Shown one piece after another: positions 7,177-15,800 of a stretch of DNA of 64,000 nt (position 1 is the first letter of the stretch; each line of letters begins with the position of its first letter). The DNA is from Tritrichomonas musculus (Eukaryota; Parabasalia; Tritrichomonadida; Tritrichomonadidae). Position numbers and translations under genes: made by a program. The DNA is taken from assembly GCA_039105265.1 (NCBI GenBank), contig JAPFFF010000001.1, positions 7,192,001-7,256,000 on the forward strand, written 5' to 3'. The notes beneath the pieces are model-generated. The model was not told the origin of the DNA, did no database searches, and saw only the letters and a list, made by a program, of their open reading frames with translations.

Positions 7177-8658
7177 ATGAATGATGACTACTTTGAGGTT
7201 TATACATTGAAACCAGGTCAATATCGTGAATTAAAATATTCAAAATATTTATCAGCGGTATACCTTGATGTCGATAAATCTACTAAATTATATTTCCCAC
7301 GTGATTTAGTTCCACCACCAGTCGTTCATGACTACACGATTGATAAAAATGGAGCTACATTCACAATGACATCACATGAAAAAGTTCCTACATATATATG
7401 GGAATCTAGATATGTGCCATCAGCGAATGACTTTTGTATGATACTAGTTCGAGGACCCAATAATCATAAACTTTATCCAAAATCGTATATCGCCTATCAC
7501 AGAAATATTTTCAAGGAAACTGTTCTTGCAAACACAACTAAAAGACCTGGTGATTATGTTATAGGGTTTGAGATAGCGGTTTATTCAAATCATTTGCTTC
7601 TACCAGAAATATATTGTTTTGAACAAGATCCTTTATACCCGTCAAACCAGACAGCTCAACAAGATAGTCGTCCAAAACCCATTCAATTTTCATTCTCAAG
7701 CGATGAAGTTTTTAGTAAGTCTCCACCTAGTAAAAATATTTTGGTTAATAATGGGACTGCCCCATTTGAGAAAAAAACTAAGGATTGGTATCATGAACAC
7801 ACATCATATCACCCTCGACAAAAACTTATATGTAATGATTACACGGATGAGGCTAGTGAGAGTAGTGATAATGAACAAAATACATATGACCCGCATGAAG
7901 CTGAGTATAGGGATTATCAGGTGAGAAATCAAAATAAAATTAGTCCAAGTGGTGTATATATGTCTACCGATAAGAGACCAGGTACGAAGTCCGTTGTTGC
8001 TCGAAAAACAAATGGTTCACTCCAAGAATATCGAGTTGGGAAACGTGCGATGACTGATATACGACGCAAGCAGTCATATAAATATCAAAAATATCAGGGT
8101 GACGCTCAAACTCTCAATCCTAGAAGTACATATGACTCGCAGAGTGGTTACTCGCAGAGGCTCGACACTAGGAGCGATGATGAGTATTCTAGTGAATCAA
8201 ATGTTGATGATGATTATGCTCCACGAAGTAGTTCACGTAGACAGCACAGTCTGTATCGTAATGGACTTAGAGACAGGACTCGTGAGCAGGAATCACAAGA
8301 TAACTCCAATACTAGAACACCTGAGCAGAAGGTACTTCGTACTTCATCTAGAAAGCATTCCAGTTCAGTGAAGACATCGCAGTCTGTGAAATTTGGTAAA
8401 TCATTTAAACCATATCGGGAGAAATTCACACCACAATTCAAGGGGAATACCATGGACACCACATTTGAGTATGAGAGTAGTCGTGAGTATGGAACACTTC
8501 CTGAATATAGTGAGCAGGAGCTAAGTTCTCAATATGAGGAGGAGGAGCCTGAACGTGAACCTGAACCCCAACCACCTCGTAGGCATAAACGCAATGCAAA
8601 AATAATATCCAAACCCAGCCAAAAGCGTGAGAATTTCTTTGACCGATTCAAGCAATAG
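7177..8658 (+). CDS. Variable protein with Ser/Arg-rich low-complexity tail, 493 aa (element A)
   Basis: Residues 1-155 look globular and beta-rich (TLKPGQYRELKYSKYLSAVYL, then a run of strands to LLLPEIYCFEQD). Residues ~165-493 are low-complexity, rich in Ser, Arg, Glu, Gln and Tyr, with acidic (YEEEEPEREPEP) and basic (RRHKRNAKI) blocks and a final FFDRFKQ. The gene slot between the 110-aa gene and the large D-loop protein holds unlike proteins in B (176 aa, Pro-rich) and C (with a similar TVRPG start). No family recognised; the disordered tail suggests an internal virion or DNA-binding role. Confidence 0.75.
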   Translation: MNDDYFEVYTLKPGQYRELKYSKYLSAVYLDVDKSTKLYFPRDLVPPPVVHDYTIDKNGATFTMTSHEKVPTYIWESRYVPSANDFCMILVRGPNNHKLYPKSYIAYHRNIFKETVLANTTKRPGDYVIGFEIAVYSNHLLLPEIYCFEQDPLYPSNQTAQQDSRPKPIQFSFSSDEVFSKSPPSKNILVNNGTAPFEKKTKDWYHEHTSYHPRQKLICNDYTDEASESSDNEQNTYDPHEAEYRDYQVRNQNKISPSGVYMSTDKRPGTKSVVARKTNGSLQEYRVGKRAMTDIRRKQSYKYQKYQGDAQTLNPRSTYDSQSGYSQRLDTRSDDEYSSESNVDDDYAPRSSSRRQHSLYRNGLRDRTREQESQDNSNTRTPEQKVLRTSSRKHSSSVKTSQSVKFGKSFKPYREKFTPQFKGNTMDTTFEYESSREYGTLPEYSEQELSSQYEEEEPEREPEPQPPRRHKRNAKIISKPSQKRENFFDRFKQ

Positions 8659-8665
8659 TATATAC

Positions 8666-10357
8666 CTATTGTTGACCACCATATACGATTTCAAATCGAC
8701 TTGCACTCGCTTTCCTAGCATCCCTAGCCTCCTTATTTTTGGCTTTCATCTCAAGGTATCCACTTTTCGCTCCATAGAATTCATAGTCAATCAACTGGTT
8801 GATGTTGTCAATAAATGAATCACGAACTTCCTTCACCGCGATTGGAGAACTGGTATTTACGTATATAAGTAGATTTTCAAATGCTGCAGGTGTTCGCTTG
8901 CCTTGATCATCAGTTCGAGGTACGGTTCCCTCATCGAAAGTGGTATTAAATCCCCATAGGAATACTATTTGTTCAATCTGTTCTAGCATTTCGAGAATTT
9001 CATCAGGTATTTCCGCATCCTTTAGAGCACCAGTCTTGCGGTCAGCTACTTGGTCAATGAGTTTAATCCATTCCTCGATCATGGGACCAACTATCTGCAT
9101 ATACTCCGACTTATGAGTGCTCTTCCAATTGGACCAGCTTGGGTAGTTGAATGACTTGTCATTATGCCTTTGCTCTATAGTACTTTTCGCAGGGAGGTCG
9201 AAGTAGTAAATATATATGGCGTTGCATACGGCTAGGAAATTGGTCAACTTCTTGAGTTCGAGCCAATCTTGAAGTTTATCCTGGCCCCAGAATACATTCC
9301 ATATATGCGAGAACAGGGATGCCCAATAGCTGTTAGGTGATAAGCGCTTGCTCATACGTGCCTTTCCAATACCGGATTCACCATATGCCTTTTCTAGAGC
9401 AGTCAAGGCTGGGGATTTAGTCAATTTATATTCACCACGCTCCCAATCAACCTTGGTAATATCCTTATCGAATTGCTCCTTGAGCCATACATTGAATGGT
9501 TTTGCTTGACGCTTAGCCTTTGTATCACAAATGGTTTTCCAGGCCTTCTTATAGGGTGATGCATGAACTAATTTGTATCCGTTGACAATAGCTGGAATGC
9601 CGCGTTTATCAACCAATACGATATCATCAACCTTGTCACCATTGAGGTCTGTAATACGATTTCCTAATGGGTCGTTGGAATTGGTTGGTAATAATCTGTA
9701 CTTGGGAACTCCAGTTTCATCGAGGTGGTTCATACAATACTCCTTTGCGGTATCACGTGCTGCAGCTGATGGAATGTACTTAACCCGGTAATTGCCGTTT
9801 ATAATCATATCTAGGAAGTTCTTCTTGAAGGTTGATGAATCGCCTGTGAGTGAGAGATTGCCGAATTGGCCTAAACGACCTTTGACATTCTCATAGTCTT
9901 TGCCATTGCGTCTACCTACGGTAGCACTTGGTGGTTCAACCTCTTGCATAACATATTCATATGCATTATCTTCATTGAATCTGGATATTGGTTTGAATGG
10001 CGATTTTTGTATTTGTTGGGTGAATTTTAGATTAGGTTTACTAACGTGTTTGACAGGTGTCCTAATATATTCATATCGTGTTGGTCTATTGTTGTTGTTA
10101 TCATCAACACCCGGTGCTTGGACATTACCATCATCATCATCATCGCTAACCTCTGCTGGTGGTGCTGCTGCTGGTGGTGGTGGTTGCTTTTTAGTATTTG
10201 GACGCTTTGGAGATTTATAGCTCATGAGTACTTTAGGTGTAAAAAAAATGTCATTATTTGCATACTCGCAATTGGCATCTCTTTGGACATCAGCTTGGGA
10301 TTCCGATTCACCATCCACCTCCTCGAAAGGGGGTCCGATGGGTATACCGGTAATCAC
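8666..10357 (-). CDS. Large conserved protein with D-x-N-G-D-x-x-D-D loop, 563 aa (element A)
   Basis: The N-terminal ~170 residues are disordered (Pro/Ala/Asp/Asn repeats). The conserved core begins FLDMIINGNYRVKYIPSAA, then YRLLPTNSNDP, the loop ITDLNGDKVDDIVLVDKRG (~residues 235-253), NGYKLVHASPYKKAWKT, KPFNVWLKEQFD, KGEY-type segment and SKRLSPNSYWASLFSHIW, followed by a helical C-terminus. The Asp/Asn loop resembles calcium-binding loops of FG-GAP or dockerin type. Copies: B 26870-29425 and C 18774-20223. It is always divergent from the fibre gene. A minor capsid, vertex or fibre-base role is a guess from that pairing. Confidence 0.8.
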   Translation of the reverse strand: MITGIPIGPPFEEVDGESESQADVQRDANCEYANNDIFFTPKVLMSYKSPKRPNTKKQPPPPAAAPPAEVSDDDDDGNVQAPGVDDNNNNRPTRYEYIRTPVKHVSKPNLKFTQQIQKSPFKPISRFNEDNAYEYVMQEVEPPSATVGRRNGKDYENVKGRLGQFGNLSLTGDSSTFKKNFLDMIINGNYRVKYIPSAAARDTAKEYCMNHLDETGVPKYRLLPTNSNDPLGNRITDLNGDKVDDIVLVDKRGIPAIVNGYKLVHASPYKKAWKTICDTKAKRQAKPFNVWLKEQFDKDITKVDWERGEYKLTKSPALTALEKAYGESGIGKARMSKRLSPNSYWASLFSHIWNVFWGQDKLQDWLELKKLTNFLAVCNAIYIYYFDLPAKSTIEQRHNDKSFNYPSWSNWKSTHKSEYMQIVGPMIEEWIKLIDQVADRKTGALKDAEIPDEILEMLEQIEQIVFLWGFNTTFDEGTVPRTDDQGKRTPAAFENLLIYVNTSSPIAVKEVRDSFIDNINQLIDYEFYGAKSGYLEMKAKNKEARDARKASASRFEIVYGGQQ

Positions 10358-10375
10358 ACCTTTATTGTATAGGAA

Positions 10376-12790
10376 ATGTTCAGTATAGAACAGAGTGGAT
10401 TTTCAATAAAAGCGGCCACTATCGACGAGTTACTGATTGAATACATCAAAAGGTATGCATGTATGTGCCATAATGGGTCCAATGGCTCGAATATAACTGG
10501 TCCCAACCAGGAGCAAATCAAGGAACTCATTACGAGTACAGTTGGTGAGCATCTCGAAAAATATGCATTAGCCAAGGACCTTGAGTCATATGCTTTGCAA
10601 ACCCAGCTATTCGATTATGTGAAAACCGAGGATTTCAATACGGAGATGCTGAAGTACGCATCTAGTGAAGATGTGGAGACTGCCATTGGGGAATTACGTG
10701 ATTACATCGCCAAAAACTGTGCACTCCCTGAGAACATCGTTACGAGTGATTCATTGAGTACTGCTTTGGAACCGTACGCGAAGCTTGCGAACTTAAGTGA
10801 GTATGCACTCGCTGAAGATATCCCTGAGATACCCACTGATTTGGTTAATGAATCAGCGTTGAGTACCGCATTGAACGATTATGCTTTGACAACAGATATG
10901 ACCCATGCTATTGATCAAGTGAAGAGCGATATCCCAGAGATTATCGAGGGTCAAACAACTATCCAATTCACAATCGTCAATAATACAATTCCTGATTTGG
11001 ACTACGACCCATATCATGTACTGATTGAGCAATATGGGTTGGATATTGTCTCATCAGACAGCTACTATACGGCCCATTATGTTCACGCAGACTATTCGTA
11101 CAATGACGATGATGATAATCTACCCTCTCAGATACTGCGCATGGAAGGAAGTGATTCTAGTCTTTGGTATCTGTATAACTCCCATGAGTTAATCAATCCA
11201 GGAACTGGTGATACACCGGAAATACTGTCATGTTCAATTACCAAAACTGTCGAACCAACAGACAAAAACGCTTATTCGGCTAGATATGTGTCGAACACTT
11301 ATGCTCTCAAAGCGGATATCCCTGAACCAGTTGACTTGACACCATATTATACCAGTGGTCAGGCTGATGAGAAGTTCGTCGATGAAGATGAGCTCGCATA
11401 TGAATTAGATAAGTATGAGACCAAGGATGTAGCTGATGGGAAGTACGCGAAGCTTGCGAACTTAGGTGAGTATGCATTGAAAACGGATATCCCTGAGATC
11501 CCCACAGATTTGGTTAATGAATCTGCACTGAGTACCGCACTATATGGCACTGAATTGAATATTGAATATCCAGCAAAATTATCTGAGGGTGCATATATTA
11601 CCCCTAAGCTACCCAATGCTGGAGTTCATTTGGTATTTGATGTTAATTGGGGTGATAATCAAGATGATGATATAATGCATATTGATGTAGTATTTAAACC
11701 AAATGGTTCTACTAGCACTTTTGATTGCTTGGACGGGTATGATAGCAATGGCAAACGCATTGATAGAATAATATGGCGTCATGATGATGGACAAATTGTA
11801 TATGTATCGTATATTGCAGCACATAGAAATAATAATCCTATAGCATATAATTTCATTAGAGCACAAATCGAATCACCATTTATCAAAGACTCGAATGTTG
11901 TTGATGAAAGTCCAGAACGATTCACAATTCAATGTGCGCAGAATGATAGTGGTTGTGCAATCCCAGATGAATATATCAGAAGGGTATTAACAACCAAAAA
12001 TATTATCGTGAAGTTCAAACGAAATGCCGAGGATACATCATATGAAGAAGCTGAATATACGTATTCTGGACGAAATGGTGCAAATCTCATATACAAATCA
12101 ACCGGGGATGATGCGCCAGCTCTCAACCCCTCTGGGGGTGAATCAACCGGGGAAGAATCAATAGATATTCGTGTAGGTACACGTGTCGTCTCATTGAGAG
12201 CCGCGGACGATACACTGACCAATATATATGATGCATCTATCACATTAATCAGCAACCAACCTGTGAGCGATGATATGATTACTTCGGTGAAATATGTGAC
12301 TGATAACTTTGCACTGAAGTCATATGTTGATAAACTACACGCAATCGCCAGTACAACCATCACCCACTACTCCCCAATCGAGTCATCGGTTAACACCATC
12401 ACCGATTTCGTCATTGGAGCCCCAGTATATATGACCGGTAAGGTGTATCATCGTGAGGATTCGAAATGGGTCCCTAGCACTGAAGCTGACACCACTGATT
12501 GCATATGCAGTGTGAAGACCACTGGCACCTGGAAGGAGTATGTTGGTATATGTGTGAGAATCGATGAAGCCAATGGTTGTATCACATTCGCCACTCATGG
12601 GGATTACATGGTTAAGGTCGAGGACTCCTCGTGCTATTCCATTGGGGATGAGGTATTCATCGATAACGCTGATAATAAACTGAAGATACTCACTGGTGAG
12701 ACTGCGATAACCTCAAAAATAAATCGTATGACAGTGGGTATCATAACTGGTATCATCAACGGATCCACATTAGCTGTATTCAAGGCCTAA
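10376..12790 (+). CDS. Trimeric-fibre-like protein, 804 aa (element A)
   Basis: The N-terminus MFSIEQSG--IKAATIDELLIEYIKRY is conserved in B and G. It is followed by short repeats of the type YALxxDIPEIPTDLVNESALSTAL (~residues 55-190 and again ~350-390), as in phage and adenovirus fibre shafts, and by beta-rich modules. The C-terminal ~135 residues (ITHYSPIESSVN, GAPVYMTGKVY, GTWKEYVGICVRID, FATHGDYMVKVEDSSCYSIGDEVFID, ending TLAVFKA) form a conserved knob-like domain. It is divergent from the D-loop protein by 18 bp and convergent with PolB. Host attachment is the likely role of such a protein. Confidence 0.75.
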   Translation: MFSIEQSGFSIKAATIDELLIEYIKRYACMCHNGSNGSNITGPNQEQIKELITSTVGEHLEKYALAKDLESYALQTQLFDYVKTEDFNTEMLKYASSEDVETAIGELRDYIAKNCALPENIVTSDSLSTALEPYAKLANLSEYALAEDIPEIPTDLVNESALSTALNDYALTTDMTHAIDQVKSDIPEIIEGQTTIQFTIVNNTIPDLDYDPYHVLIEQYGLDIVSSDSYYTAHYVHADYSYNDDDDNLPSQILRMEGSDSSLWYLYNSHELINPGTGDTPEILSCSITKTVEPTDKNAYSARYVSNTYALKADIPEPVDLTPYYTSGQADEKFVDEDELAYELDKYETKDVADGKYAKLANLGEYALKTDIPEIPTDLVNESALSTALYGTELNIEYPAKLSEGAYITPKLPNAGVHLVFDVNWGDNQDDDIMHIDVVFKPNGSTSTFDCLDGYDSNGKRIDRIIWRHDDGQIVYVSYIAAHRNNNPIAYNFIRAQIESPFIKDSNVVDESPERFTIQCAQNDSGCAIPDEYIRRVLTTKNIIVKFKRNAEDTSYEEAEYTYSGRNGANLIYKSTGDDAPALNPSGGESTGEESIDIRVGTRVVSLRAADDTLTNIYDASITLISNQPVSDDMITSVKYVTDNFALKSYVDKLHAIASTTITHYSPIESSVNTITDFVIGAPVYMTGKVYHREDSKWVPSTEADTTDCICSVKTTGTWKEYVGICVRIDEANGCITFATHGDYMVKVEDSSCYSIGDEVFIDNADNKLKILTGETAITSKINRMTVGIITGIINGSTLAVFKA

Positions 12791-12799
12791 TGTAGGTCG

Positions 12800-12813
12800 C
12801 AGCAATTTTGCTG
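12800..12813. terminator. Hairpin between convergent fibre and PolB genes (element A)
   Basis: CAGCAA-TT-TTGCTG is a perfect 6-bp stem in the 33-bp gap between two convergent genes. It could end transcription from both sides, or be another member of the hairpin family seen elsewhere in the window. Confidence 0.3.
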
Positions 12814-12823
12814 TCACCCAAAT

Positions 12824-15800
12824 TTAGAGCATAATATAGTCCCCTGATGTGAGCCCATGGATGAATGGTGCACAGGATTGGTTCTCGAGGACAATCATTT
12901 TGGTGTGTGTCCCGGTGAGAGCATTCTTGTTTACCGTGATCTTGGACATCGTCATCTCACTGATTTTGCTCTGGATTTTGTTGCGCATTACCATCTGCAG
13001 ATTGATATTTTTGCCAACCTTCACACCACCATTGTCGATGATGTCCTTGTAATCATCACTTGTAATACGGTTTTTCTTGAGGGAGACCCCCTTGAGTTTG
13101 AGTGCCTTGGTCACAGCTCCACTATTGAATATGGTGTAGCACTTGGGGGCCAACGCTATCATATTCTCACCATACTTCTCAATGCAGAGACCCAGTATTT
13201 TCTTCTCATCAGCGATTGTGTTTATATTGGGATTCGGCATGAACTTATATATGTTCTCATCATAGAATGCCCTATTCTTGATGATGTATTTGAACTCTTG
13301 ATCGGACCCCTTGGTATCATCACCAGCAACCGCAAAATACGCACTATCAGTGTCCCCCTCTATGAAATGGAATCGCTCCACATCAAGGCACTTGTACATG
13401 AACTCGTATATGAATGTGAGATACCAGAATTTGGCATTATCTAGTGTCCAGAATGACTCCTGAAGGCAAGTCGTACATTTGAAGCTCTTTGGGTTCATTT
13501 GGAGTAGATAGTTGTCATCACTCAATTTGATCCCACTAACATAGTTGTCATAGATGATATTCTGGAAGGTCTTATCGCGTGAGCATATTTTTATTTTAGA
13601 GAACTTCTCAGTGTTCATCCCATCGTATCCATATGAACCATTCATGCTAATCTTGTAGAACTTTTCATTGCCGGATACAGCTCCAGAAATGATATCCTGA
13701 CGACGTTTCATGAACTCACTAACAAATGGGTTGAAACCACGATGAGCTTCATATTTAGTGAGACTTTTGATATCTTCGATGACAAGCCCATGGTCGAGTA
13801 GGAACCAGAGATAATAATTTGAGAATGTTTGATAGGTACCCATCGTATCGACACACATAGTTAGCTTTCGTTCAGTTTTGTCAGCGGATGGGAGTTTGTT
13901 GTGAGTCATGTAGTTGTGCATGTATGAACCAATGGTTGTTTCATCGTTCGTGATATCAAAATTGCGAAATACTGGTGGGAAATTGATGAAGTTATTGATT
14001 TTAGATACTGGGCATTTCAATATGACCTCCGCTTTGAACAAATATTTAGGATGCTTTCGTAAATTCCGGCTGTTGATGATATGCATACATGAGTTATAGG
14101 TTTTCATATTTTTGGTACCATTGTTATAAACATCGAATCTCTCCAACATGGAACCTGGCATATACATAACCCCTCCGTGATATGGATTGAAATCATGTTT
14201 GGTTGAACTGAATGCTGATGGGTATAAGCTATTGAAATCAACTCCAACAATGTGAGTCATAGTGTGAGGGGTATCATATGAGATTACCTTGTGGTCAACG
14301 GCGTTGTATCTAAAACGGTTTATTTTGGTATGACCCTTGATGTTGACACGGTGCATAACATTGGATAGACCTCCAGTGATGTTGTTCCGTAAGCTATAAT
14401 ATTCCTGTTCATCATTGATGAGTGTTGGGAGATGCATCATCTTGCAATATTTCTTCAGTTGAATTCGTAGTTTGGTTATATTGGGGTCATCACGACTGCG
14501 AAGTTTGTTGCATTCTGCACAAGCGAGTTTACAGTTGCTGAGTTCGTGACCGATATCGTTATTGATTCTATCGAGGGTAGGCTTATTGGTCCACGTGAAG
14601 TGTTCACCACAGAGATGACACTTACCGGTATCAGGATTGTTGTACATTTTCATGAATTCATCAAACTGCTCCTCGCAAACACATTTATCGAGGTTCCTGG
14701 GAGAGTCCTTATGAGATTGATTATATTTGACATCCTGATTATAGTAGTTCTCACATTTGAATCTCCACCATTTGAGATTTGGTTTGAAAGTATTCAATGG
14801 GTTTTGTATAGAGTATTCAGTATTGGGATCAAATTCCTTATACGCAAGTGCATACTTGATACAAGATGCATTCTTACTCAACGAGAGATTCGATATGAGG
14901 TCAACGTTGTACTGAGCATTGAGGGTTATCAAGTTATCAATGGGTTTAATCATCATCTCAACATCATTATCATTGTATGCCAACAGGTAATCCCATCGGG
15001 TTTTATAATTTTTGGCATCCTCGAGATATAGTTTGTAATCATCTGGTGTCAATGGATTCTTTTGGTTGAGGTAGCTGTAGAATGCTTCATATTCAAAGGG
15101 CTCCGTTTGTGAGAGAACCTCATTGTAATTCTCAGTATTGATAGCTTCATAAGGAAACACTCCTTTACTGCTATTCTCGAGTCCACCAAAATCTACACCA
15201 AATTGTCGTAATGTACCTCCGGCAACGAATGATTGTGCATCGATGAATCTCAACTTGGTGTTATATTTTGAGGACTTCAATATGAATTGCTTCAATGATG
15301 ATGCGGTACCGATGATACTGTTGGGCTCGACACTCCAGAAATCGTAATTGAGATACTGCTTGAATAGGTTACTATCGAATCTACTCGAATTGAACCCAAA
15401 TACGGTTATCACATTCAAGTTGCGATCGATTTTATTAAGAGTATCAATTGGTTGATTAATAAAGGTTTTCATATATTGAACCTTATCGTGATACACTTGC
15501 TGGGATTGTTCAAACAACCACTCAATCCATTCGATGATGAACTCAGTTGAATCTCTTAATGAGAAGTGTTGTGTGTAGCAACCAGATTGCGACTTGACAC
15601 ATGATGATACGCTAAGGGGAATCAGTCGAGAGTTGATAGTTGTTGATGAACCAATAGAGTACGAAGTACCTTCTGTATTCACAGGTTGTTCAACAGTTTC
15701 GAAATCATAAGTGATGTAATATATGTTGGGTTTCCATTCGAGACCATATGCTAAACAATATTCGTATACTGGATTGTTGAGTATATGTGGACAATATGGT

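Noticed and set aside
12857-13444. 195-aa open frame on the plus strand
   Set aside because: Lies antisense inside the strongly conserved polymerase gene of A, has no copy-to-copy conservation of its own and no plausible start region.
14546-15031. 161-aa open frame on the plus strand
   Set aside because: Antisense shadow of the HNH and exonuclease region of PolB.
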